A stretch of 64,000 bases of DNA from Streptomyces sp. NBC_01754 (GCF_035918015.1 NZ_CP109132.1:3844001-3908000), one strand, 5' to 3'; counted from the stretch's first letter, positions 32,303 to 40,611 are shown. The notes: a model not told the origin generated them from the letters alone. Numbers and translations: made by a program.

Positions 32303-34441
32303 TTACCCGTGGGCGAGGAGGATCTCTGCGGGGACGGCGGCTTCGATGTCGCGGCGCTGGTACCCGGCGGCGTTCGTGCCGCTGATCTTGACCTGCTTGC
32401 TGGTGCGCTTGACCCCGGCGGCTTCGAGTTCGGCGGCGAGCTTCTCGGCGTTGAAGTCGCCGTAGACGTCCTCGTCCAGGTTCACGAGAGCGGCGATGAG
32501 GTCGGTGGTGAACATCCGCGGGGAGTGCCGCATGACTTCGAGGGCGTCGGAGAGGATCGGCGGGAGCTTGACCCCGGACGCGTCGGCAGCGGCGGTCACG
32601 TCTCCGGCGGCGTCGCCGGTGAGCTGGTCGGCGGCCTGCCGCAGGACCCTTCCCTTCTGGCACAGGGTGGCGAACCCCGGCCCGTCCAGGTAGTCGGCCC
32701 GCACGGTCACGTACGAGGCGGGACCGGTGACCAGCACGCCGACGCCTTTGTGTTCCTCGGAGAGGACGGAGGCGTCGGCGCCCTGGGCGGCCTTGCCCTT
32801 GCCGAGGACCATGTCGGAGCTGGCCCGGTCCACGACCTGTGTCGAGTACCGCAGGGTGATGATCTCCCGCAGCTTCGTCGGGACGCTGTCGGCGTCGGGG
32901 CGCTGGGAAGCGAAGTTGGACACAAACCCGGCGGCGGGGCCGCGGCGGGCGATGCGGCACAGGTCGTTGATGACCTGCTCCCGGTCCTCCTTCTCCATCG
33001 CGGTGAAGTACTCCTGCAGTTCGTCGATCGTCACGAAGATGACCGGCAGGTTCTTCGCCTTGACGATCTCCGGGGTGAGCTTGCCCTCGGGGCAGATGCT
33101 CGTGGGGAGTTCCCGCAGGATGGCGAAGCGGCGTTCCATCTCGACCAGCAGTTCAGCGAGCATGGCCTTGAGGGCTTCGACGGCGTCGTCCTCGGCGCCC
33201 ATGACCAGGCGGTGGGCGACGGCCCGCATGGGCATCCAGTCGGCGCCGCCCTTGCCGTCGGCGACGTAGTGGCGCACGTAGGCGTCCAGCAGCCCGGCCG
33301 CCGTCATCAGACGTTGCGTGAACGTCTTCCCACGCCTGGGGAGGCCGCCGAAGAACATCGACTGCCACATGACCGGGACTTCGATGCGGTTGCCGCGGGC
33401 GTCCTGCCCGAACGGGATCGGCTCCCACACACTGAACTGCTCAAGCGAGGCGAGCGGGGAGGGGTTCGGGGTGCCGAGGTAGGGGTCGTCGTCCGCGACC
33501 CACATCGACACGCGCCCGGCGTTGCCGCCCTTCGCGGCGCGGACGCGGGACATGATGACCTGGATCTCATCGACCCCCAACTCCTGGGCGATGACCTCGC
33601 GCTTGGCGAGGACGTCGGAGGCGGTCTTTCCGCCGCCTCGGGGGAGGTCGAAGATCACGGCCCAGCCGCGGCCGTCACGGACCGGGCCCATCGAGCAAGA
33701 AACCCGAGGGGCGTCCTTCTCGTCCTCGTTGGCCCGGCCGCTTTTCAGGAGGCCGGCCGCCCGCAGGGCGTCGTTGAGCTGCTGCGCGGACATGTCCACC
33801 CGCAGCGGCGGCGCCCCCTGGTCGAGGAGGTGGGTTTCCTTGCCGCGTCCGAGGTAGGCGAGCGGGGTGACGATGGCTCCGGCCATGCCGGTCTGCAACA
33901 GCGGGTCGGCGAGCGCGATCCCGATCGTCGCGGCGGCGACCCCGACGGCGGCGGCCCCGAACCGCCAGCGGCGGGTACGGGTGCGGATGCCATGCGCGAG
34001 CTGGAGCCGGGCGGCCAGCTCGACGTCCTCGGGCCTGGCCTTGGACTGGGCCCGGAGTGCCTTGACGACCGCCGTGTGGTCCTGCGCGGAAAGGGTCGGC
34101 CACAGGCCGACGGTGGCGCGGAAGAACCCGCGGGCCGCCAGCAGCACCGTCTTCACCAGGTACTTGGGGGTGCGGATGCCGTGATAGCGGGCCTGCCACC
34201 ACGTCAGCCGCACGAACGCCGCCGTGGTGGCCTTGATCGAGGCGGCCGAGCGGGCCCACACGGGCAGGACCGGGGCGTCGGGCACGGTCAGCCAGTCGGC
34301 CAGCGGGTTGTCGACCCGGTCAACCGCCTCGATGCCCGGCTCGACCGGGGCGTCGACGACGGCCGTCTCGGGGACAGGGTCGGACTTGATGAGGGTCAGG
34401 GGCGGGCGGGTGCCTACCGGGTCGGCAAGGATCTCGGTCAT
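32303..34441 (-). CDS. tra: TraB/TraSA-type FtsK-SpoIIIE DNA translocase
   Basis: The 712-residue protein should move double-stranded DNA between mycelia. It has an N-terminal cytosolic part, two membrane helices (about 160-200, FGAAAVGVAAATIGIALA) and a motor domain (about 270-600) with Walker A GGLPRRGKTF and Walker B LPVIFVTIDELQEYF. The C-terminal 90 residues (DLIAALVNLDEDVYGDFN and on) resemble the winged-helix part that reads the clt repeats in TraB proteins. ATG 34441 follows AAGGAG by 9 nt. It is the only transfer gene needed in this class; spread genes lie upstream. Confidence 0.92.
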   Translation of the reverse strand: MTEILADPVGTRPPLTLIKSDPVPETAVVDAPVEPGIEAVDRVDNPLADWLTVPDAPVLPVWARSAASIKATTAAFVRLTWWQARYHGIRTPKYLVKTVLLAARGFFRATVGLWPTLSAQDHTAVVKALRAQSKARPEDVELAARLQLAHGIRTRTRRWRFGAAAVGVAAATIGIALADPLLQTGMAGAIVTPLAYLGRGKETHLLDQGAPPLRVDMSAQQLNDALRAAGLLKSGRANEDEKDAPRVSCSMGPVRDGRGWAVIFDLPRGGGKTASDVLAKREVIAQELGVDEIQVIMSRVRAAKGGNAGRVSMWVADDDPYLGTPNPSPLASLEQFSVWEPIPFGQDARGNRIEVPVMWQSMFFGGLPRRGKTFTQRLMTAAGLLDAYVRHYVADGKGGADWMPMRAVAHRLVMGAEDDAVEALKAMLAELLVEMERRFAILRELPTSICPEGKLTPEIVKAKNLPVIFVTIDELQEYFTAMEKEDREQVINDLCRIARRGPAAGFVSNFASQRPDADSVPTKLREIITLRYSTQVVDRASSDMVLGKGKAAQGADASVLSEEHKGVGVLVTGPASYVTVRADYLDGPGFATLCQKGRVLRQAADQLTGDAAGDVTAAADASGVKLPPILSDALEVMRHSPRMFTTDLIAALVNLDEDVYGDFNAEKLAAELEAAGVKRTSKQVKISGTNAAGYQRRDIEAAVPAEILLAHG

Positions 34442-34482
34442 GCTGGTCTTCTCCTTCTTGGCCGATGCGCTGGGGAAGGGGG

Positions 34483-34525
34483 CACGGGGCGGCCGGTGGT
34501 CTTGGCGGATTGCGGCCGCCCCGTG
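34483..34525 (-). terminator. 12-bp stem hairpin between two transfer-operon genes
   Basis: CACGGGGCGGCC (34483-34494) and GGCCGCCCCGTG (34514-34525) pair perfectly around 19 nt, 7 bp behind the stop of the gene at 34532. It may lower or process the transcript before tra. Confidence 0.6.
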
Positions 34526-34531
34526 GCGGGA

Positions 34532-34855
34532 CTACGAGCGTTCGGCGCGGTAGACGACCCGCTCGGTGGTGCGGAGCTGCTTCTCGGCCGCCTTCACGGC
34601 GTCGCGGGCGGCCTGCCGGTCCGTGCCGCGTGCGGTGCGGGCGGTCGCCTTCGCCGCCGCGACGGCCTGCCGGTCAGCTTCCTGCTTGTCGCGAAGCGCC
34701 TGGAGCTCCCGGGCGCCACGCTCCTCGGCGGCCTGGTCGATGCCCTGGATCCGTGCTTCGAGGCGGGGGTCGACGGAGTCGCTGACGGCCTGCCAAGCAC
34801 CCTTGCGGAACAGGCGGCCACGCTCGCGCTTCTCAGCCGGGGTGTAGCTACGCAT
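34532..34855 (-). CDS. AICE coiled-coil basic protein
   Basis: The 107-residue protein is Arg/Ala/Glu-rich and almost fully helical (ALRDKQEADRQAVAAAKATA), which predicts a coiled coil. ATG 34855 has GGGAGGA nearby. No domain is recognised. The place directly upstream of tra suggests a role in spread or transfer regulation. Confidence 0.65.
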   Translation of the reverse strand: MRSYTPAEKRERGRLFRKGAWQAVSDSVDPRLEARIQGIDQAAEERGARELQALRDKQEADRQAVAAAKATARTARGTDRQAARDAVKAAEKQLRTTERVVYRAERS

Positions 34856-34934
34856 GTGGGGGTCCTCCCAGGTGACGGGCCGGGCTGTCCGGTCCTCCGC
34901 CCGCCCGGTACGAGACCGGACGGACAGAGGGCTG

Positions 34935-35102
34935 TCAGGTATTGGCCTGCTGGGGGTGAGTGGCGGCGTGAGCGCGCGCCCACTCGGTGAGCGGCTTCTC
35001 GGAGTAGGCGGCCATTCCGCAGATCGTGCACTCGGCCGAACAGGCGTCAGGCGCGTAGTGCTTGGGTGAGGGGCTGATGACGACGACGGGGGAACTGGTC
35101 AT
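34935..35102 (-). CDS. 55-residue zinc-finger-like protein
   Basis: A short frame with an excellent ribosome binding site (GAGGAAGGA, 7 nt before ATG 35102). It encodes CSAECTICGM and then WARAHAATH, a C-x3-C-x2-C plus H-x3-H pattern that would bind one zinc. It sits in the transfer operon between a membrane protein gene and the coiled-coil gene. Function unknown. Confidence 0.65.
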   Translation of the reverse strand: MTSSPVVVISPSPKHYAPDACSAECTICGMAAYSEKPLTEWARAHAATHPQQANT

Positions 35103-35120
35103 TTGAGGTCCTTCCTCGGG

Positions 35121-35498
35121 TCAGCGGCGGGTCTTGCGGAGCGAGGAGGCGGCGGCTTTGCCGTCCGGGCCGCCGACCGACTTCACGACGGTGACGACAC
35201 CCCAGGTCAGGGCCACGGCGAGGAACGCGAGGATCGCCAGGTTCGCGGCGATCGCGGTCAGGGCCCCGACCAGCAGCGGACCGAAGTAGACCCCGGCCGC
35301 GACCGTGCCGGCGCCGATGCCGGAGCCGAGCGCGAGGCGCTGCACCGTCCGGTCCGGCGGCGCCTGGTGAATGTGCTGCACCACCTGCGACGGCACCTGC
35401 TGCGGTGTCGGCAGGCGGGAGGCGTCGGTGTAGGTGTAGGTGCCGTCCGGGAGTTGGACGACGGTGAGTGCCCGGGGGGCAGGCAGATGCGGGTCCAT
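35121..35498 (-). CDS. AICE membrane protein (spread type, DUF6251-like)
   Basis: The 125-residue protein has a soluble N-terminal half (VQLPDGTYTYTDASRLPTP) and two membrane helices (about residues 60-78 and 80-104, LALGSGIGAGTVAAG and ALTAIAANLAILAFLAVAL). The C-terminus is basic. Small proteins of this form are grouped with the spd genes, which help the element spread within the recipient mycelium. ATG 35498 follows GGAAGGA. A 26-bp repeat with an inner palindrome precedes it at 35534-35559. Confidence 0.75.
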   Translation of the reverse strand: MDPHLPAPRALTVVQLPDGTYTYTDASRLPTPQQVPSQVVQHIHQAPPDRTVQRLALGSGIGAGTVAAGVYFGPLLVGALTAIAANLAILAFLAVALTWGVVTVVKSVGGPDGKAAASSLRKTRR

Positions 35499-35533
35499 AC
35501 GGGTTCCTTCCACAGGCAGGCGAGCGTGCGGGG

Positions 35534-35559
35534 GTGCCCCGGGCCGGATTCGATCCGGC
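35534..35559. repeat. 26-bp repeat, copy 1
   Basis: Identical to 38175-38200. It contains GCCGGAT-TCG-ATCCGGC, a 7-bp inverted repeat. It lies 36 bp upstream of the membrane protein start, where an operator or RNA-processing site would fit. Confidence 0.7.
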
Positions 35560-35595
35560 ACCCTCACGGCGACGGCCGGGGCTGGGTGGCGCTGG

Positions 35596-35925
35596 TCAGG
35601 ACGGGGAGTCGGCGCAGGGCACGCACATGCCGAGTGAGCGTGGGATGCAGTACCCGGCGTCGCGGCGGCAGTTGGGGCAGGTGCGCCGGGCCCGCATGGC
35701 CGCGTCCAGGGCGGTTCGGCGGGCGGGGGTCATGGGGCGTACGGGTTTGGCCTGGTCGATGCGGTAGAGGTAGGCGACCAGCGGGCCCCGCCGGCGGCGG
35801 GGGCGTTCGAGCTGGGCGGCGACGTCCTGGCCGCCGGGTCGCAGGCCGAGGGCGCGGAGCTGGCGGCGGGTGGCGTAGCCGTCCGGGGCCAGGCGCCACC
35901 GGTAGACCGGGAGCGTGGCCGTCAC
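35596..35925 (-). CDS. AICE small protein with C-terminal zinc knuckles
   Basis: The 109-residue protein contains ATRRQLRALGLRPGGQDV, a segment repeated in many element proteins of Streptomyces, and ends with CPNCRRDAGYCIPRSLGMC and CVPC-type pairs that suggest a zinc site. GTG 35925 overlaps the upstream stop as GTGA. The role is unknown; it belongs to the spread block. Confidence 0.75.
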   Translation of the reverse strand: MTATLPVYRWRLAPDGYATRRQLRALGLRPGGQDVAAQLERPRRRRGPLVAYLYRIDQAKPVRPMTPARRTALDAAMRARRTCPNCRRDAGYCIPRSLGMCVPCADSPS

Positions 35926-36215
35926 AACCCACCGCCCCCACGCGCCTGCTGGTAGGTGGCGGGGCGGGGCTTCATCGGTCGGATCTCCCACACCCCCGGG
36001 TCCGGGGTGTCGGCGGCGAGGGCGGCCTTCTGGTGGGTGGCGTGGACGCTGTGCAGTTCTCCGTGATGCAGCAGCAGGTGGTACGGGAGCGGGTCCACGA
36101 CGGGGGTCTCGATGCCGGCGAGCATCTGGCGGATGTACTCGTCGGCTTCGGCGGCCCGGATGGTCGCGGCGGCGGCTTCCATGGTGAAGAGGCGGCGGCG
36201 CTCTGCGGGGGTCAC
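35922..36215 (-). CDS. AICE hypothetical protein
   Basis: The 97-residue protein starts with a helical segment (PAERRRLFTMEAAAATIRA) and has no recognised domain. GTG 36215 overlaps the SpdB stop as GTGA, and its own stop overlaps the next gene. It is thus tightly coupled within the transfer operon. Confidence 0.7.
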   Translation of the reverse strand: MTPAERRRLFTMEAAAATIRAAEADEYIRQMLAGIETPVVDPLPYHLLLHHGELHSVHATHQKAALAADTPDPGVWEIRPMKPRPATYQQARGGGGL

Positions 36216-37795
36216 TGGTCCGCTCCGGCCTGTGCGGCGGGGGTGTAGCGGGGTGTGTAGCCCTCGGTGAGGATCTGCGCGGCCGCTGTGCGGTATTCGG
36301 ACGCGGTCGTCTGGGAGACGGAGCAGGCTGCCATGACCGACTCCAGCGGCAGGTGCTCGGCGTGGCCGCCGCCGGTGAGGATCATCCGGGCCACGCGGCG
36401 AATCTTGCGGTCCCGGGTGGACAGTGCCAGTTCGTCCTCGGCTTCGACTGCCCGCCGCTCCGCTTCGGCTGCGGTGGCGCGGGCTTCGGATGCGGCCTTG
36501 TCCGCTTCGGCCGCAAGCTTCCGGTCCTCGGCAGCGGCCCTCTCGGCAGCGGCTTTTTCGGCGTCGGCGCGGGCGGCGCGGCAGTCCTCGGCGGTCGCGG
36601 TGGCGGCGGCTTCGGCGGCGGTGGCGCGGGCTTCGGATGCGGCCTTGTCCGCTTCGGCCGCAAGCTTCCGGTCCTCGGCAGCGGCCCTCTCCGCGTCGGC
36701 CTTCTCCGCGTCGGCGCGGGCGGCGGCAGCCGACTCCTCCGCCTTGGTTTCCGCTGTGACAGCCCGCTCCGCGGCGGCGACAACAGCGGCCGCCTGGACC
36801 TCCGCACGGCTGGTGGCCGCTGAAACCTCCGCCTTCGCAGCCCGCACGTCGCCTGCGGCCCGCACACGGACAATCTCAGCCCGAGCGGCCCGCTCCGCCC
36901 GCCGCTGCTCCTCTGCGTCTCGGGCGTCTTCCTCGGCCTCCAGGCGGGCCTGCTCGCGGGCCTCGGCCTCCTGGGGCAGAGCGAGGGCTTCGTCCACGGA
37001 CAGGCCGTACCGGGCCATCGTGAGGGGCAGTCGGGCATCGGACGGGGCGTTACGGACGCTGCCGTGCTGGCGCTCCAGCATCACCCGGTAGACGCGCAGC
37101 TCCTTGTCCCGTTCCACGGCGGCCGCGTAGCTGCTGACCGCCCAGAGCTTCATGCGGCGCCACAGGGTGAACGTCGGCAGGGGGGAGAGAAGCCAGCGGT
37201 GCAGAGGCACACCGTCAGCCGGTGCGGCCTGGCGGACCACGCGGTCGATGGCGGTTTTGCCGATCTCCACAACCGCGATGAAGAGGACCGGAACGATGCC
37301 GTGGGCGAACGCGGCGACGTAGTCCACAGCGGTCCAGGCGCCCGTGCTCGGGGCCGCAGAGGCGGCGTTGAGGACGATCGTCGCGCCGGTCAGCAGCCAC
37401 ACAGGGAACCGGACCCAGCCGATGGGCCGGCGCAGCCACGCCATCAGCAGGTCCAGCGCGATCAGGACCAGGATGCCCACATCGACACCGACGGTGAACA
37501 GCCGGGCCTTGCCCAGCGTGGCGAACCCCAGCCGCTCGTGGGCGAACACCGCGACGTGCTCGAAGGAGAGGTAGAGACCGATCCCCGCCAGGGCCAGCGC
37601 GGCACCGACAATGGCGGCGGCGGTGATCGTCTGCGCCCGGGTGAGCCCTCCGGGCAGAGCCCACCGGCGAGCCGGGCGCGGAACGGCTGCGGGTGTGTCC
37701 GAAGCGGCGGACGGTGCATCCGAAGCGGGGCACGCCGTCTCCGAAGCAGCGCGGGGCGGACGCGTGCCCAGGGGCAGAGTGGCGAGGGTACTCAC
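36212..37795 (-). CDS. spdB: SpdB-like membrane protein (DUF2637)
   Basis: The 527-residue protein has a DUF2637 membrane domain (about 45-200) with four helices, such as ITAAAIVGAALALAGIGLYL and GILVLIALDLLMAWL. A coiled coil rich in Ala, Glu and Arg runs from about 265 to 450. The C-terminal helix-turn-helix-like region contains MAACSVSQTTASEYR. SpdB proteins help the element move across septa in the recipient. The coiled coil has an internal repeat of about 25 residues that comes from the 74-bp DNA repeat. GTG 37795 overlaps the DUF6284 stop. Confidence 0.85.
   Translation of the reverse strand: MSTLATLPLGTRPPRAASETACPASDAPSAASDTPAAVPRPARRWALPGGLTRAQTITAAAIVGAALALAGIGLYLSFEHVAVFAHERLGFATLGKARLFTVGVDVGILVLIALDLLMAWLRRPIGWVRFPVWLLTGATIVLNAASAAPSTGAWTAVDYVAAFAHGIVPVLFIAVVEIGKTAIDRVVRQAAPADGVPLHRWLLSPLPTFTLWRRMKLWAVSSYAAAVERDKELRVYRVMLERQHGSVRNAPSDARLPLTMARYGLSVDEALALPQEAEAREQARLEAEEDARDAEEQRRAERAARAEIVRVRAAGDVRAAKAEVSAATSRAEVQAAAVVAAAERAVTAETKAEESAAAARADAEKADAERAAAEDRKLAAEADKAASEARATAAEAAATATAEDCRAARADAEKAAAERAAAEDRKLAAEADKAASEARATAAEAERRAVEAEDELALSTRDRKIRRVARMILTGGGHAEHLPLESVMAACSVSQTTASEYRTAAAQILTEGYTPRYTPAAQAGADQ
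36471..36544 (-). repeat. 74-bp coding repeat, copy 1
   Basis: Identical to 36618-36691 over 74 bp. It encodes AERAAAEDRKLAAEADKAAS and flanks twice within the SpdB coiled coil. The perfect identity implies a recent duplication. Confidence 0.85.
36618..36691 (-). repeat. 74-bp coding repeat, copy 2
   Basis: Second copy of the 74-bp repeat, offset by 147 bp (49 codons) and in frame, so its gain or loss would alter only the length of the coiled coil. Confidence 0.85.
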
Positions 37796-38046
37796 GCCGC
37801 ACCGCCCGTCCCGGCGTTCGCCAGGGCGGCCCGCGCGGCGAGGACCCGGGCGTGAGCACGCCGGGCGCGGCGGGTGTCCAGCTCGTTGGCGGGCCGGTCC
37901 ATCAAAGCGATGACGGTGTCCAGCAACTCGACCTCCGCCCGGATCAACGGCATCTCCGCCTCGATCGCGTCCAACTCGGCCGCCGACGGCTCACCGTCCA
38001 GCGGGGCGGCCGTAACAACGGCCTGAAGTGCAACGATGGTCTTCAT
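37792..38046 (-). CDS. DUF6284 family protein
   Basis: The 84-residue protein (ALDAIEAEMPLIRAEVELL-type core, here ELDAIEAEMPLIRAEVELLD) is a helical hairpin, known from many Streptomyces elements next to spdB. ATG 38046 follows AGGAGAAC. Its stop overlaps the SpdB start as GTGA. Function is not known. Confidence 0.8.
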   Translation of the reverse strand: MKTIVALQAVVTAAPLDGEPSAAELDAIEAEMPLIRAEVELLDTVIALMDRPANELDTRRARRAHARVLAARAALANAGTGGAA

Positions 38047-38084
38047 GGGTCGTGTTCTCCTCACAGGTGCGACGGCCCGAAAGG

Positions 38085-38112
38085 CGGCCCCGGTGCTCGA
38101 ACACCGGGGCCG
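38085..38112 (-). terminator. 11-bp hairpin upstream of DUF6284
   Basis: CGGCCCCGGTG (38085-38095) and CACCGGGGCCG (38102-38112) pair perfectly with a 6-nt loop. It may end the Nudix transcript or attenuate the operon. Confidence 0.55.
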
Positions 38113-38174
38113 CGCGCCGTTCAGGGGATGGGCCACCACGCGGTGGTGGGCCCGGCCGCCAGAGCAGGCGGCGA

Positions 38175-38200
38175 GTGCCCCGGGCCGGATTCGATCCGGC
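38175..38200. repeat. 26-bp repeat, copy 2
   Basis: Identical to 35534-35559, with the same GCCGGAT-TCG-ATCCGGC core. It lies between the Nudix stop and the DUF6284 start. Confidence 0.7.
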
Positions 38201-38251
38201 GCCGTCACGACCCCGCCGACAAGTGGCGGGACCGGGGCGAGTGGGAGTGGG

Positions 38252-38674
38252 TCAGACGGTCGACGCCGTGACGGCGGCGATGATGTCGGCGTGGTCGAAC
38301 GCCAGCGGCGGAAGGTCGGCGAGCGGCCACCAGCGGACGTTGACCGCGTCGTCACCGGCCTCGGCAGGCGTGCCGGAGACGACGGTGAGCTGGTAGGCGA
38401 CGGTGACGTACCGGCCGCGCGGGTCGCGGCCGGGGGCGTCCCACGTCCCCACCTAAGTCAGCTCCTCCGGCGCCGCGTACACACCCGCCTCCTCGGCCAG
38501 CTCGCGCGCGGCGGCGGCACGGCTGGTCTCACCGGGGTCGACGTGCCCGCCGGGCAACGCCCACTGGCCGGCGTACGGGTCCCAGCCCCGCTCAATCAGC
38601 AGGACGCGCCCGTCGGTCGTCGTGACGACCACGTCAGCGGTGTAGCGGATGGTCTCGAACGTCTCAGTGCTCAT
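38252..38674 (-). pseudogene. Nudix hydrolase interrupted by an in-frame amber codon
   Basis: One frame of 141 codons spans a complete Nudix protein, but codon 74 is TAG (38453-38455). Before it stands the full Nudix box ([23 protein letters not shown]), after it VGTWDAPGRDPRGRYVTVAY and WWPLADLPPLAFDHADI, the normal C-terminal half. A CAG-to-TAG change would explain it, as Gln is common at this place. The pSAM2 immunity protein Pif also carries a Nudix motif. ATG 38674 follows GAGGGAAAG. It may be dead or rescued by amber readthrough. Confidence 0.8.
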
Positions 38675-39301
38675 GTCTTTCCCTCAATCCTTCCGGGCGG
38701 TGCTGCGTTGATGGGGCAAGGCCAGACGGCCCCGGCTCCCCTCGGCCCCACCCGTACAGTCCTGGCGCGAGGCACCGGACTGGACGGGTGGGGGAGGCAA
38801 CCGGCCTGCGATAGCCGCAGGTGAACGGTCGAACGCGCGGCCTGTGCTGCTTGGCCGCTGACACGGAGGGCGTTGTCACCCGCGCCGGTCCAGCGCGGGC
38901 AACGCCCTGGTACATCGCCTGATCATTGGGTTCCTCTCGGCCGGACTCATGTGGATGTCGCACTGCAAGGGGGACCTCGTCCCCACTCTCCGGCCGTTGC
39001 TCGCGGTCGCCGGGCCACCTCGCCAGTCGGGCCGAAGCCCTGTCCTCTGGCCTTTAGCGGGATTGCAGCGTCCCCGCCCTCTGCTCAGGAGCGGCCGCAT
39101 TCGGCCGTTCCTCCTGTCGTGCCGCCCCCGCCCATAGCCGGGGGAATAACGCACAAGCCAGCACACTTGAAGGAGCTGCACCGCTTGCTCAACTTGTTGG
39201 TACAAGCTGATGCAGTGATGGTGCACCAACGGACTGTTAGGCGTCAAGTGATCGGGGCCCACATGTACCAACAAGTTGAGCGAGTGCGTCATGATGGAGG
39301 C
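38675..39301. promoter_or_regulatory. Divergent control region of the AICE
   Basis: 627 bp between the transfer operon and the GntR gene, without a convincing gene. Between 39187 and 39281 lies the regulator's likely operator set. The part 39150-39300 is AT-richer than the rest of the element. The stretch 38700-39100 shows no clear structure. Confidence 0.6.
39187..39281. promoter_or_regulatory. 18-bp inverted repeat and inner palindrome upstream of gntR
   Basis: GCTCAACTTGTTGGTACA (39187-39204) returns inverted at 39264-39281, perfect over 18 bp, 59 bp apart. TGGTGCACCA (39219-39228), a perfect 10-bp palindrome, lies between them and resembles the GTTGGTAC part. This is a likely binding array for the GntR protein, with DNA looping between the outer arms. 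Confidence 0.75.
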
Positions 39302-40075
39302 ATGAGCAAGCAGCCGAAGTACCGGCAAGTCGCGGATGCTCTGCGCCGCGAAATCGACAACGGCACATATCCGCCCGGGGCGCGGCTCCCCTCGGAGAGC
39401 GAGCTGTCGGCGCGTTTCGACGCGTCGCGGAACACCGTGCGGTCCGGGCTTGGCCTGCTGGTCACGCAGGGGCTTGTTACGTCCAGCCAGGGCCTTGGGT
39501 ACGAGGTGGCCAAGCACGAGGTGTTCGAGCTGAACGCCTCCCGATTCGAGAACCTGAGCTTTCCGCAGAACGGTGACGCGTACAGCACGGACGTCATGGC
39601 CGCAGGGCGTCGCCCGCACCAGACGTTCAGGGTCGAGATCCTGCCCGCGCCGGCCGATGTGGCGACGCGGCTCAAGGTGAGCCCTGAATCCCGCACCGTT
39701 CTGCGGTTCTGCCATCGGTATGTCGATGACGTGCCGTGGTCCACTCAGGCCACGTACTACCCGGCGTGGCTAGCCGATGAGGCTCCCAGGCTCGCGGAGC
39801 CTGGCGACATCGAAGAGGGCACTACCCGATACCTGGCCGCTCATGGGACTGAGCAGATCGGGTACTTCGACGAGATCTCGACCCGCATGCCGACCCCGGA
39901 CGAGGCGCGATTGCTGGAGATTGGCGCCGGGGTCCCGGTGCTCCTCTGGATGCGTACGGGGTACACGGCGGAACGGCCCATTCGCTGCACCGTCACGACG
40001 TTCCGGGGCGACCTGAACCGGATGAACTACGAGATCGGCGACCAGGCCGCCCGGAGCGAGAGCGAGCCTCAGTGA
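39302..40075 (+). CDS. GntR/HutC-family regulator (KorSA-like)
   Basis: The 257-residue protein has an N-terminal winged helix (YRQVADALRREIDNGTYPPG, then LPSESELSARFDASRNTVR) and a UTRA ligand-binding domain (about 85-245). In pSAM2 a GntR protein, KorSA, represses the replication activator gene and keeps the element integrated. This gene holds the same place. ATG 39302 with GGAGG right upstream is a clear start. It overlaps the GNAT gene, and 20 bp upstream lies the inverted-repeat operator, so it is probably self-regulated. Confidence 0.87.
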   Translation: MSKQPKYRQVADALRREIDNGTYPPGARLPSESELSARFDASRNTVRSGLGLLVTQGLVTSSQGLGYEVAKHEVFELNASRFENLSFPQNGDAYSTDVMAAGRRPHQTFRVEILPAPADVATRLKVSPESRTVLRFCHRYVDDVPWSTQATYYPAWLADEAPRLAEPGDIEEGTTRYLAAHGTEQIGYFDEISTRMPTPDEARLLEIGAGVPVLLWMRTGYTAERPIRCTVTTFRGDLNRMNYEIGDQAARSESEPQ

Positions 40076-40611
40076 AGATCACCCTTGCGCGCCCAGAAGA
40101 GGTGACGAAGCTCTTGGCCTTCCGCGAGGAGGCAGCGAATTGGCTCACGCGTCTGGGTAGCGACCAATGGCAGCGGCCCTACCCAGCCGATCGGCTGCTC
40201 GCCACGGTCAAGGCGGGTTCCGTCTTCATGGTCGTGGACGGCGACGTGACAGCCGCCACCATCACGCTCACGCCGGACGTGGAAGACGGCCTGTGGACAG
40301 AGCAGGAGTTGAGTGAGCCATCCAGGTTCGTCACCAAGCTGACCGTTGCGCGGACGCACGCCGGTCAGAATCTAGGTGGCCGATTGCTCGATTGGGCAGG
40401 CGACAGGGCGTATCGAGATGGTGCGAGATGGCTACGCCTGGACGCGTGGACGACGAACGAGGCCCTACAGCGGTACTACCTCCGGCAAGGGTTCGAGCAC
40501 GTGCGAACGGTCCGGGAGGGGGGCGCGGTGAACGGGGGGCCACGCGTCTCTGGGTGGCTCGCCCAGCGTCCAACGGCGCTGGCTGATCACGGCTTCGAGA
40601 CTGCTGCCTGA
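40072..40611 (+). CDS. GNAT acetyltransferase of the AICE
   Basis: The 179-residue protein has the GNAT fold: LTVARTHAGQNLGGRLLDWA holds the acetyl-CoA loop (usually R/Q-x-x-G-x-G/A, here Q-N-L-G-G-R), followed by RLDAWTTNEALQRYYLRQGF. GTG 40072 overlaps the GntR stop as GTGA, so both are made from one message. The substrate is unknown; it may be a cargo gene or work with the regulator. A hairpin follows at 40631. Confidence 0.85.
   Translation: MKITLARPEEVTKLLAFREEAANWLTRLGSDQWQRPYPADRLLATVKAGSVFMVVDGDVTAATITLTPDVEDGLWTEQELSEPSRFVTKLTVARTHAGQNLGGRLLDWAGDRAYRDGARWLRLDAWTTNEALQRYYLRQGFEHVRTVREGGAVNGGPRVSGWLAQRPTALADHGFETAA

Noticed and set aside
32309..34990. 893-codon open frame on the plus strand
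   Set aside because: It mirrors the tra gene, whose translocase motifs are unmistakable on the minus strand.
36471..36691. Regular repeats that could suggest a CRISPR array
   Set aside because: Only two long copies, in frame within a coiled-coil gene, no spacers of constant size and no cas genes.
38664..38963. Minus-strand frame upstream of the Nudix gene
   Set aside because: No ribosome binding site, no domain, Arg/Pro-rich composition; probably the control region.
38873..39301. Upstream extension of the GntR frame
   Set aside because: The frame is open by chance; ATG 39302 has GGAGG and starts the winged helix.
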